A DNA stretch of 64,000 bases from Micromonospora antibiotica (GTDB taxonomy: Bacteria; Actinomycetota; Actinomycetes; Mycobacteriales; Micromonosporaceae). A program made the translations under genes and the position numbers. Below the pieces are notes generated by a model, which had not been told where the DNA came from, made no database searches, and saw only the letters and a list, made by a program, of their open reading frames with translations. This document shows positions 16,905 through 23,928 of this stretch, in pieces; the first letter of the stretch is position 1; every line of letters begins with the position of its first letter. The DNA is taken from NCBI RefSeq assembly GCF_017599305.1, contig NZ_JAGFWR010000023.1, positions 36,084-100,083 on the forward strand, written 5' to 3'.

Positions 16905-17264
16905 TCACCGACCGGTGAGCACCGGCGACGTGATCACCGACAACTCCAGCACGGCCGGCACCGCCGCCACACCCGGACCACCGGCCCGAACCCAGGCGAC
17001 CAGATCAGCCACCACGGCGTCGTCGGCGACAAGCCCGAACCAGACCGGCCGCGCACCGCGGCGTCGCGCGGCCGGACCGGGGTGCACCACCATCACGTTG
17101 GACTGCGCGCACACGTCCAGGCACAGACTGGTCCGCACCCGATGATCCGGCTCCAGGGCCGCTCGCAGGCCGTCGAGCTGCGCGTCGTGATCGACCGTCG
17201 GATGCTTGGTCCGGCTGCCGCAGCAACAGTCCCGGCACACCGTCACCGTGCAACCCTCGGTCAA
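16905..17264 (-). CDS. (2Fe-2S) ferredoxin-domain protein
   Basis: 119 residues from TTG 17264, preceded by GGGAGG at good spacing. The N-terminal CRDCCCGSRTKHP and mid-protein LCLDVCAQSNVMVV supply the cysteines of a thioredoxin-like 2Fe-2S fold. Such small proteins are believed to carry electrons or deliver clusters; the partner is unknown here. The C-terminal third is hydrophobic (WFGLVADDAVVADLVAWV). Single-gene unit. Confidence 0.82.
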   Translation of the reverse strand: MTEGCTVTVCRDCCCGSRTKHPTVDHDAQLDGLRAALEPDHRVRTSLCLDVCAQSNVMVVHPGPAARRRGARPVWFGLVADDAVVADLVAWVRAGGPGVAAVPAVLELSVITSPVLTGR

Positions 17265-17376
17265 GCCCGTTCCTCCCGTAGTGCCCCCTCACCACGGTAG
17301 CCGCACCTCCGCCTTCGACCTCGGCCCAGAACTCGTCCGCGACGATCCACGGGGTTGCCCACCCCTCCTCATGCGG

Positions 17377-17937
17377 CTACTGGCCCGTACGTCCGTCGAT
17401 GCATTCGCGGAGCAGGTCCGCGTGGCCACAGTGCCGCGCGTACTCCTCGACCATATGGATCAGGATGTCGCGGACGCTGACCTGCTCGCCGTTGGCCATG
17501 CTGACCATCGTGCCGAGATCGGTCACCGAATCCAGCCACCTGTCAGCCATCGCGATCTGTTCCCGCCAGGTGGTGAACGCGTCGTCCACGACGTTCGGGT
17601 CAGCCACCGCACCGTCGAAGTCCAGGTCGTGTTCCTCAGTCGACCAGTAGAGCCGAGGCGCGTCCAGGTTGCCCTGCAGGGTCCGGTAGAACCAGTTGTG
17701 CTCCACGGCGGCCATGTGGCGGAGCAGGCCGAGCAGGCTCATCGTCGACGGCGGCACCGATCGAGAGGCCAACTGCTCCGGTGAGAGATCTTCGCACTTC
17801 ATGCCCAGCGTCAGGCGATAATTGGACAGATATTCACGGATGGTCGCCAGTTCGCCCACGGGGCTGACGGCGGACCTGGGGTCCGCTTCGGGTTCGGCCC
17901 ACATGCCGTTGTAGCCGACTTTCCGCTGACTGGTCAT
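17377..17937 (-). CDS. DinB family protein (DUF664)
   Basis: 186 residues. Four-helix-bundle pattern with the metal-binding histidines placed as in DinB/YfiT proteins: LLGLLRHMAAVEHNWFYR and DILIHMVEEYARHCGHADLLRE. Members include mycothiol-dependent transferases and other thiol S-transferases, so a role in detoxification is possible but not proven. ATG 17937 chosen for GGGAGGG 6 nt upstream. Confidence 0.9.
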   Translation of the reverse strand: MTSQRKVGYNGMWAEPEADPRSAVSPVGELATIREYLSNYRLTLGMKCEDLSPEQLASRSVPPSTMSLLGLLRHMAAVEHNWFYRTLQGNLDAPRLYWSTEEHDLDFDGAVADPNVVDDAFTTWREQIAMADRWLDSVTDLGTMVSMANGEQVSVRDILIHMVEEYARHCGHADLLRECIDGRTGQ

Positions 17938-17993
17938 GCGTGCACCCTCCCCGATGGCTGCAACCCTGCCAACCCCGCCCGCCCCGAGAGCTG

Positions 17994-18767
17994 TCAACGC
18001 GTCCAGAAGGTCGCCGGAAGGGCTTCGACGTCGGTCGCGGACCGTTCGAGCAGTGCCGCGATAGGCAGCAGAGCGGTCCCCGCAGCATCCCCGGCGTCGG
18101 CCAGGTGTCGGATCACTCCCGCCTGCCGTCGGGCCCGCTGCGGCACGGCGGCGGCGAACCCACCCCGGTCACCCTCGTAGCCGTACGCGTCGAGCAGCAG
18201 ACGCAACCGGCGGGCCCGCTCGCGCAGGTCGCCGTCGCCCAACGGGCTGCCGTCGCGCGGTGAGGCCAGCGGCACCCAGGTCAGCGCGGAGAACGCCAGG
18301 TCCCACTCCCGCGACGACGGGCCGGCGGTGTCCCAGTCGCAGAACCCGACCAGCCGGTCACCGTCCACCACCGCGTTGTAGGGGGACGCGTCCTGGTGCC
18401 CGACGACCAGCCCGGGGCCCATCGCGCGGCCGACGAACCAGCACTCGTCCGGCGGCGGCGTGAAACCGGCGGTCAGGTCGTGGACCCGGCGCAGCCACCG
18501 GCCGACCTGCACCAGCATCGCGTCGGCCGCCGCCCAGTCGGGCCAGGGCTCCCGGCCGCCGATCGTCTCCCCCGGCAGATAGCTGAGCATCTCGCGCCCC
18601 TGCTCGTCGAAGCCGAGCGCGCGGGGGGCGGCGTCGAACCCGGCATCCTCCAGATGCCGCAGCACCGCGTGCACGGTGGTCGTCCACCGCGACGCCCGCT
18701 TGTGTACGACACCATCGATCAACACGGCACCCGTGGTGTTACCGCCGGGCAGCACCTCTTCACGCAT
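17994..18767 (-). CDS. Aminoglycoside phosphotransferase (APH) family kinase
   Basis: 257 residues. Kinase-like fold with the catalytic loop HQDASPYNAVV (APH-type Brenner motif H-x-D-x4-N) and the metal-binding FCDWDTAG a few residues later. The N-terminal lobe contains the substitute for the P-loop (GGNTTGAVLIDGVVHKR). The substrate may be a small hydroxylated metabolite; resistance should not be assumed. Divergent from the Nudix gene with a 101-bp shared promoter region. Confidence 0.88.
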   Translation of the reverse strand: MREEVLPGGNTTGAVLIDGVVHKRASRWTTTVHAVLRHLEDAGFDAAPRALGFDEQGREMLSYLPGETIGGREPWPDWAAADAMLVQVGRWLRRVHDLTAGFTPPPDECWFVGRAMGPGLVVGHQDASPYNAVVDGDRLVGFCDWDTAGPSSREWDLAFSALTWVPLASPRDGSPLGDGDLRERARRLRLLLDAYGYEGDRGGFAAAVPQRARRQAGVIRHLADAGDAAGTALLPIAALLERSATDVEALPATFWTR

Positions 18768-18868
18768 CTGCCCGGTATACCGGGCGTCACGACGCTGACG
18801 ACACCGAATTTCGTCCGACCGGACCCGACCACGACCCGACTGTCCCACCCTTGTGGTCGAATCCCGGC

Positions 18869-19300
18869 ATGCACATCGTCGTCTGCGGAGCGCTCGTGGT
18901 GAATGAAGCGGTCCTGCTGGTGCACCGCAGTCCGGCCCGCCGGGCGTACCCGGATCTGTGGGATCTGCCCGGGGGCCACGTCGAGGCGGGCGAGTCCGAA
19001 CGCCAGGCCCTCGCCCGTGAGCTGTGCGAAGAGGTCGGCGTCGAGATCGTCGCGGAGTCCTGCTCCCGGCTGGGCGAGCTGCGGTCCGGCAGCGGCGAGG
19101 ACGCCGTACACGTGGGTGTGTGGCACGTCGGAGCCTGGCTCGGCTCGCCCACCAACCGTGCGCCCGACGAGCATGACGACCTCGCCTGGGTCGGGCTCAG
19201 CGAGCTGGGCGGCCTCCCCCTCGTGCACAGCGGCCTACCGGCGCTGCTCCGCGCCCTGGACCGGCCGCCCGCCTCACGCCTGATCGAGGAGGTGGCGTGA
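18869..19300 (+). CDS. Nudix hydrolase
   Basis: 143 residues. The Nudix box is complete: GGHVEAGESERQ followed by ARELCEEVGVE, with the metal-binding glutamates. It hydrolyses a nucleoside diphosphate linked to another moiety; MutT-like clean-up of oxidised nucleotides or a sugar nucleotide is possible. ATG 18869 is preferred over the TTG at 18851 because the first strand MHIVVCGALVV begins there. The 3' end overlaps the convergent gene by 27 bp. Confidence 0.92.
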   Translation: MHIVVCGALVVNEAVLLVHRSPARRAYPDLWDLPGGHVEAGESERQALARELCEEVGVEIVAESCSRLGELRSGSGEDAVHVGVWHVGAWLGSPTNRAPDEHDDLAWVGLSELGGLPLVHSGLPALLRALDRPPASRLIEEVA

Positions 19301-19708
19301 CGGCAGGTAGTCGATCTTCGTGTCGGCGTAGACGCCGAGCGTGCCGTCGTCGAGGCACCTCAGGCCGACGCTGACCCAGCGCACCTCGCCGTCGGCACCG
19401 AGCGCGTAGCCGACCGCGACGGCGAACTCCTCACCCCCGCAGGGGCAGGAGCAGGACTCGTGACCGGTCCCGTCCCAGTAGTCGGCGCTGTCGCCGATGA
19501 AGGCGACCGCGCCGCAGGCGAGGCAGGTCCGCCGGGTCGCCTCCTCCTCGTCGATGTCGACGCGGAAGGCACGGCCGTCGCACCCGGCGCACCGGGACTC
19601 CACCACCGTGGCCACCGGGTAGCCGCCCGCCGCGAAGTAGCGGAGGTAGTCGGCGAGGTCGTCGACGTTCTCCCCGCGCCACAACTTCCCGGACCTGTCG
19701 AGTGCCAT
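19274..19708 (-). CDS. Conserved hypothetical protein with paired cysteines
   Basis: 144 residues. Cys pairs CAGC, CLAC and CSCPC (around residues 40-95) suggest a zinc-ribbon-like structure; the C-terminal part (VRWVSVGLRCLDDGTLGVYAD) is strand-rich. No TM segments. It resembles actinobacterial hypothetical proteins that occur as singletons. Function unknown. Converges with the Nudix gene, sharing 27 bp. Confidence 0.8.
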   Translation of the reverse strand: MALDRSGKLWRGENVDDLADYLRYFAAGGYPVATVVESRCAGCDGRAFRVDIDEEEATRRTCLACGAVAFIGDSADYWDGTGHESCSCPCGGEEFAVAVGYALGADGEVRWVSVGLRCLDDGTLGVYADTKIDYLPSRHLLDQA

Positions 19709-19765
19709 CCCGGCATTCTGCCTGGTGCGGGCGGTGCGTCGGCGAGCGGACGACCCTCGTGCAGC

Positions 19766-20131
19766 TCAGACCCAGGTGGTGGCCAGCCAGATCGCGACGG
19801 CGGCGGTCACCAGCAGGACGATGTTGAGCCCGATCTGGCGGGTCTCGCCCCGGGACAGGTGCACCGCGATGCCGCCGACCTGGATCAGGACGAACCCGAC
19901 GGCCGCCGCGACCGCGAGCCAGGGTGCGATCCCGGTCAGCGGCGGCAGGATCAGGCCGGCCGCGCCGAGTACCTCCAGCACCCCGATGGTCCGGACCAGC
20001 GGCATGGGTACGCGGTCGACCCAGCCCATCATCGGCCGGAGCTGCTCCCGGCTCTGGGTGGCCTTCTTGCCCCCGGCGTAGAGATAGAAGACGGCCAGCA
20101 GGGCGGCGATGATCCAGTAGGCGAGTGTCAT
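19766..20131 (-). CDS. DoxX family membrane protein
   Basis: 121 residues, four TM helices: LAYWIIAALLAVFYLYAG, MPLVRTIGVLEVLGAAGLILP, WLAVAAAVGFVLIQVGGI and IGLNIVLLVTAAVAIWLATT. KATQSREQL and the loop arrangement are typical of DoxX-like proteins. Some family members act in redox or thiol stress. Divergent from the first HxlR regulator gene, a common pairing, so probably under its control. Confidence 0.88.
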   Translation of the reverse strand: MTLAYWIIAALLAVFYLYAGGKKATQSREQLRPMMGWVDRVPMPLVRTIGVLEVLGAAGLILPPLTGIAPWLAVAAAVGFVLIQVGGIAVHLSRGETRQIGLNIVLLVTAAVAIWLATTWV

Positions 20132-20178
20132 GACGGATCCTCCAGCTCTGAACACGATGGTTACGAGAAGGAACTAGC

Positions 20179-20227
20179 CACATCATGTGTCAGTATCGGA
20201 GGGCTTACAAAAGGCACACGGGTGTGC
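20179..20227. promoter_or_regulatory. Operators between doxX-like and hxlR-like genes
   Basis: CACATCATGTG (20179-20189) and GCACACGGGTGTGC (20214-20227) are perfect palindromes, the second flanked by AAGGCAC direct repeats. The second is also present upstream of the duplicate regulator (22238-22251). The first is unique to this copy and faces the DoxX gene. Confidence 0.55.
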
Positions 20228-20706
20228 GTAAGGCACAGGGGGTGGTCATGTCGCAGTACGAACACACCTGCATGATCCGGGGCGACGGCGGCCGGACCAT
20301 CCGGGCGATCCTGGACCGGATCTGCAACAAATGGACGTTGCTCACCGTGGCGACGCTCGACGCGGGCGCACTACGCTTCACCGAGCTACACCAGCAGATC
20401 CCCGGCATCTCCCAGCGCATGTTGACGCTCACCCTGCGCCACCTGGAGCACGACGGCCTGGTGTCCCGCACGGCGTACGCGCAGGTCCCACCCCGGGTGG
20501 AGTACGCACTGACCCCCACCGGCAAGAGCCTCATCCCGCCCGCGCTGGCCCTCGCCGGCTGGGCCATCGAACACGTCCCCCACATCGAGGCGAACCGAGC
20601 CCTCCACCAGACCCCGCCGGAATGACAGACCCCCGCCAGCCCCGGGCCGACGCGACACTGCAGGTGCGGCACCCAGCGGGCGAGATGTCGCCACCCGCCG
20701 GTGACG
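20211..20706 (+). repeat. Segmental direct repeat, copy 1 (contains hxlR-like gene)
   Basis: 20211-20655 is almost identical to 22235-22681: one base change inside the gene and one extra C near the end of the other copy. A 33-bp stretch (20656-20688) is present only here, and then GCCACCCGCCGGTGACGC is again shared. The two copies enclose a glycosyltransferase gene. Confidence 0.95.
20248..20625 (+). CDS. HxlR family transcriptional regulator, copy 1
   Basis: 125 residues. Winged helix with the HxlR pattern: CNKWTLLTVATL, RFTELHQQIPGISQRMLTLTLRHLE and the wing DGLVSRTAYAQVPPRVEYALTPTG; Cys10 is in the usual position for redox- or electrophile-sensing members. Protein sequence is identical to that encoded at 22272-22649; the genes differ by one synonymous base (Arg codon). 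ATG 20248 starts just after the conserved operator. Divergent from a DoxX gene, the likely native context. Confidence 0.93.
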   Translation: MSQYEHTCMIRGDGGRTIRAILDRICNKWTLLTVATLDAGALRFTELHQQIPGISQRMLTLTLRHLEHDGLVSRTAYAQVPPRVEYALTPTGKSLIPPALALAGWAIEHVPHIEANRALHQTPPE

Positions 20707-20928
20707 CTGGTGGTTGACGCAGGCGCGCGCCTCGCCGGTGGCGCTCAGCCGCAGACACTCGTCACGACCGTCGCGAACTCCGCACGTCATCGTCGTCGGG
20801 GCTGCACAGTGGAGAGAGGCTGACAGATCGCAGCACGGGCTCCTACCGGGAGCGCGGCGTTCTCTGTGGGAGACCCACGCGGGGGCGGTCGAGTGTGGAC
20901 GGATTTCCCGTGGCGCTATGGTCGGCGA
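20626..20928. other. Gap between hxlR-like copy 1 and glycosyltransferase gene
   Basis: No credible gene. It contains the end of the direct repeat, the 33-bp segment found only in this copy, and the leader of the glycosyltransferase gene. No strong hairpin seen. Confidence 0.5.
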
Positions 20929-22221
20929 ATGTCAGACAGCCGCTGCTCGCCGGGAAGCGCCCCCGGCGGGAAGCCTCCCGCGCTGCAAGGGGTCGGCCCG
21001 GTCCTGGCCGTGGTCGTCGCCGCTGCCGCCCTGGCAGGGGCAGCGGCCTGGGCGGCGGTACCTGCCAAGCTGAGCGTCCACGGAGAATTCGTGGATCTCT
21101 CGGTCTACCAGTACGGCGGCCGGTTGGTCCTCGACGGTATGCCGCTCTACGGGTCCCGCGACCCGGCGACCAACCTGCGGTTCACCTATCCGCCGTTCGC
21201 GGCCCTGGCGATGGTGCCGCTGGGTCCGCTGCCGTTCTGGCTCGCTACGGCGTTGTGGACTGCGGCCTCGGTGGCCGCGTTGGCCGGGGCCGTCGCGCTG
21301 GTGGGCCGCGCGCTCGGCCACCCCGTGGCAGGGTGGCACGTCGCGCTGCTGACCGTGGGTGCGCTCGCTCTGGAGCCGGTGTGGCAGAACCTCACGTTCG
21401 GCCAGATCAACCTGTTGCTGATGCTGGCGGTGCTCATCGATCTGGTCCATCCGGAACGACGCTGGTCCGGCGTCCTCGTGGGCATCGCAGCCGGGGTGAA
21501 ACTGACCCCGCTCGTGTTCGTCGTGCTGTTGGTGATGGTCGGTCGCCGTACGACGGCAGGGCGGGCGCTCCTGGCTTTCGCCGGTACCGTGGCGATCGGG
21601 GTCGCGGTCATCCCGGGCTCGGCAAGGGCGTACTGGACCGAGAATCTCTTCTCGGCGGGCCGGGTGGGTCCCCCGCAACTTACCCACAACCAGTCGGTGT
21701 TCGGCGTACTCACCCGGCTGCTCGACGCTCCGCCGCCGAACCTGCTGTGGCTTGCGGTCGCCGGGCCGCTCGCTGCCGCGGTCGTGGTCATCGGCGCCGT
21801 GTGTTGGCGACGCGGCGATCGGGTGCTGGGCACCGGCCTGGGAGCGTTGGCCATGTTGCTCGCTTCGCCGATCTCATGGTCCCACCACTGGGTGTGGGCC
21901 GTTCCGGTCGGGCTGGCGCTGTGGCAGCACAACCGATGGGCGGGCCTCGCGTGGATCGCGGTCTTCGTGGCCCGTCCGTTCCTATGGCCACCGTGGGGTT
22001 GGCGCCGCGAGTACGAATGGACCCCGGTGGAGCACGTCGTCGGCAACGCCTACGTCCTCGCCGCCCTCGCCGTGTCCGTCGGGGTGGCGGTGGCGCTCGG
22101 CCGTCGGGTCGGCCCGCTCGCCCGGCGACCAGATGACGGTGTCGCCCGGCGACCAGATGACGGTGTGGGACGCCAGGATGGCCGGTCGTTCACCGGCCAC
22201 CCTGGCCCGTCCGGTGGATGA
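20929..22221 (+). CDS. GT87-family membrane glycosyltransferase (DUF2029)
   Basis: 430 residues with about 10 TM helices. The first periplasmic loop carries DLSVYQYGGRLVLDG and NLRFTYPPFAAL, typical of polyprenol-phosphate-mannose-dependent alpha-mannosyltransferases such as PimE relatives. TFGQINLLLMLAVL, LTHNQSVFGV and SWSHHWVWAVPV are other GT87 hallmarks. Expected to add a hexose to a lipid or cell-wall acceptor outside the membrane. ATG 20929 fits the short hydrophilic N-terminus. The C-terminal end contains a duplicated ARRPDDGV unit (24-bp direct repeat). The gene lies exactly between two copies of the hxlR segment, suggesting insertion. Confidence 0.88.
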   Translation: MSDSRCSPGSAPGGKPPALQGVGPVLAVVVAAAALAGAAAWAAVPAKLSVHGEFVDLSVYQYGGRLVLDGMPLYGSRDPATNLRFTYPPFAALAMVPLGPLPFWLATALWTAASVAALAGAVALVGRALGHPVAGWHVALLTVGALALEPVWQNLTFGQINLLLMLAVLIDLVHPERRWSGVLVGIAAGVKLTPLVFVVLLVMVGRRTTAGRALLAFAGTVAIGVAVIPGSARAYWTENLFSAGRVGPPQLTHNQSVFGVLTRLLDAPPPNLLWLAVAGPLAAAVVVIGAVCWRRGDRVLGTGLGALAMLLASPISWSHHWVWAVPVGLALWQHNRWAGLAWIAVFVARPFLWPPWGWRREYEWTPVEHVVGNAYVLAALAVSVGVAVALGRRVGPLARRPDDGVARRPDDGVGRQDGRSFTGHPGPSGG

Positions 22222-22234
22222 TCGCCAGGCCGCT

Positions 22235-22698
22235 AAGGCACACGGGTGTGCGTAAGGCACAGGGGGTGGTCATGTCGCAGTACGAACACACCTGCATGAT
22301 CCGAGGCGACGGCGGCCGGACCATCCGGGCGATCCTGGACCGGATCTGCAACAAATGGACGTTGCTCACCGTGGCGACGCTCGACGCGGGCGCACTACGC
22401 TTCACCGAGCTACACCAGCAGATCCCCGGCATCTCCCAGCGCATGTTGACGCTCACCCTGCGCCACCTGGAGCACGACGGCCTGGTGTCCCGCACGGCGT
22501 ACGCGCAGGTCCCACCCCGGGTGGAGTACGCACTGACCCCCACCGGCAAGAGCCTCATCCCGCCCGCGCTGGCCCTCGCCGGCTGGGCCATCGAACACGT
22601 CCCCCACATCGAGGCGAACCGAGCCCTCCACCAGACCCCGCCGGAATGACAGACCCCCGCCAGCCCCCGGGCCGACGCGACGCCACCCGCCGGTGACG
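22235..22698 (+). repeat. Segmental direct repeat, copy 2 (contains second hxlR-like gene)
   Basis: Nearly identical to 20211-20706, offset 2,024 bp; lacks the 33-bp segment. The repeat begins at AAGGCACACGGG, directly after the glycosyltransferase gene. Confidence 0.95.
22272..22649 (+). CDS. HxlR family transcriptional regulator, copy 2
   Basis: 125 residues, identical in protein sequence to the regulator at 20248-20625. Its own palindrome GCACACGGGTGTGC is retained 20 bp upstream of the start, so both copies should be subject to the same autoregulation. 54 bp downstream begins an AEC transporter on the same strand, possibly co-transcribed. Confidence 0.93.
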   Translation: MSQYEHTCMIRGDGGRTIRAILDRICNKWTLLTVATLDAGALRFTELHQQIPGISQRMLTLTLRHLEHDGLVSRTAYAQVPPRVEYALTPTGKSLIPPALALAGWAIEHVPHIEANRALHQTPPE

Positions 22699-22703
22699 CC
22701 CGG

Positions 22704-23627
22704 ATGAGCCTGGTGTCGGCGTTCGTACCGATCTGGGTCCTCACCGTGGTCGGCTACGCGGCCTGTCGTGGGGGCCTGCTGGGCGCGGCGGGAGCGTCGG
22801 TGCTCGGCCGCTTCGTGTTCCATCTGGCGATGCCGGCCGCCCTGTTCCTGGCCCTGTCCCGGATGCCGCTCTCCGGGCTCGCCGGCCGCCCGCTGCTCGC
22901 CTTCGGGGTGAGCACGGCCGCGGTCGTCGGGTTCGGGTGGGTCGGCGCGGGCCGGCTGTTCGGTCGCGAGCCCGGCGAACGGCCCCTCTGGGGCATGGCC
23001 GCCGGCTACGTGAACTCGGCGAACCTCGGCATCCCGATCGCCACGCAGGTCCTCGGCGACGTGTCGTTCCTGGCGCAGGTCGTGCTGCTGCAGGTGCTCG
23101 TGGTGACGCCCGTGATCCTGATCGCCCTGGACCGGCACAGCGACCCGGCCGGGCGGGTACGGGTCCGTCGTATCGCCTCCCTGCCGGTACGCAACCCGGT
23201 GATCCTGGCGTCGCTGCTCGGTGTCGCGTGCTCGGCCGCCGACCTGCACCTGCCGTCGGCGGCCGGCGCGTCGCTCACCCTGCTGTCGGGCGCCGCGGTT
23301 CCCGCCGCCCTGGTCGCGCTCGGCGCGTCGCTGCACCACACCGCGCCCTCACCGGCAGAGCCGGCCGAGCCCGCCGCCCTGGCCGTGATCACCGCGCTGA
23401 AGCTCGTCGCGCAACCGGTCATCGCGTACGCGGCCGGGCTGGCCCTGCACCTGTCCGCGCCGCAGGTGCTGGCTGTGGTGGTATGCGCGGGCCTGCCGAC
23501 GGCGCAGAACACGTTCATTTTCGCCCAGGAGTACGGCGTCGGCGAGGCGGTGGCCAACCGGGCGGTGGTGCTGACCACGACACTGTCGCTGGCCACCCTG
23601 GCCACGGCAGCCGCACTGCTCGGGTAG
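22704..23627 (+). CDS. AEC (auxin efflux carrier) family transporter
   Basis: 307 residues with about ten TM helices. The first half has FHLAMPAALFLALSRMPL and VNSANLGIPIATQVLGD, the second half LVAQPVIAYAAGLAL and CAGLPTAQNTFIFAQEYG, the two inverted halves with glycine/asparagine-rich crossing helices typical of AEC permeases. Likely secondary exporter of an organic anion. The order doxX, hxlR, transporter was probably the original arrangement before the glycosyltransferase segment appeared. Confidence 0.9.
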   Translation: MSLVSAFVPIWVLTVVGYAACRGGLLGAAGASVLGRFVFHLAMPAALFLALSRMPLSGLAGRPLLAFGVSTAAVVGFGWVGAGRLFGREPGERPLWGMAAGYVNSANLGIPIATQVLGDVSFLAQVVLLQVLVVTPVILIALDRHSDPAGRVRVRRIASLPVRNPVILASLLGVACSAADLHLPSAAGASLTLLSGAAVPAALVALGASLHHTAPSPAEPAEPAALAVITALKLVAQPVIAYAAGLALHLSAPQVLAVVVCAGLPTAQNTFIFAQEYGVGEAVANRAVVLTTTLSLATLATAAALLG

Positions 23628-23709
23628 GTCCGCGTCGGCGATGTGGTTGCCTCGACAGCGGAGCTGCCCACCATCGTTGAGGCAGTGGGCAGCCCACGCT
23701 ACCTGTGGA

Positions 23710-23802
23710 TCAGAGGTTGCCGCCGCGGTTGAGCCAGGCGCGGACTGCGCCTTCGCGGTAGACGACGAGGTAGTCGGCCTTCCCGTCGCCGGGTTGAATG
23801 CC
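23710..23802 (-). pseudogene. FG-GAP/VCBS repeat protein, C-terminal remnant
   Basis: About 30 codons ending in TGA read GDGKADYLVVYREGAVRAWL then NRGGNL, a calcium-binding FG-GAP/VCBS blade typical of the C-terminus of secreted actinobacterial proteins. No start and no upstream continuation in the same frame. Confidence 0.6.
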
Positions 23803-23812
23803 GGATGGCCGG

Positions 23813-23866
23813 TCAGGCCCCGGCGCTCGCGAGGTTCGGCACTCCGTCTTTGACGCCGCCGACGAA
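23813..23866 (-). pseudogene. DUF397 domain remnant
   Basis: The frame FVGGVKDGVPNLASAGA ending in TGA matches the C-terminal signature of DUF397 proteins (compare AFVGGVKDGEFDFANASY in the intact gene at 27768-27995). Only the last 17 codons survive. Confidence 0.55.
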
Positions 23867-23928
23867 GCCCGTCCGGCCAACGGCCGACCCTCTGCCATCG
23901 GAGGGCCGGCCGTGCCGCATCGCGGTCG

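Noticed and set aside
17994..18767. Calling the APH-family kinase an aminoglycoside resistance gene
   Set aside because: Only the general kinase motifs are visible; many such proteins phosphorylate metabolites.
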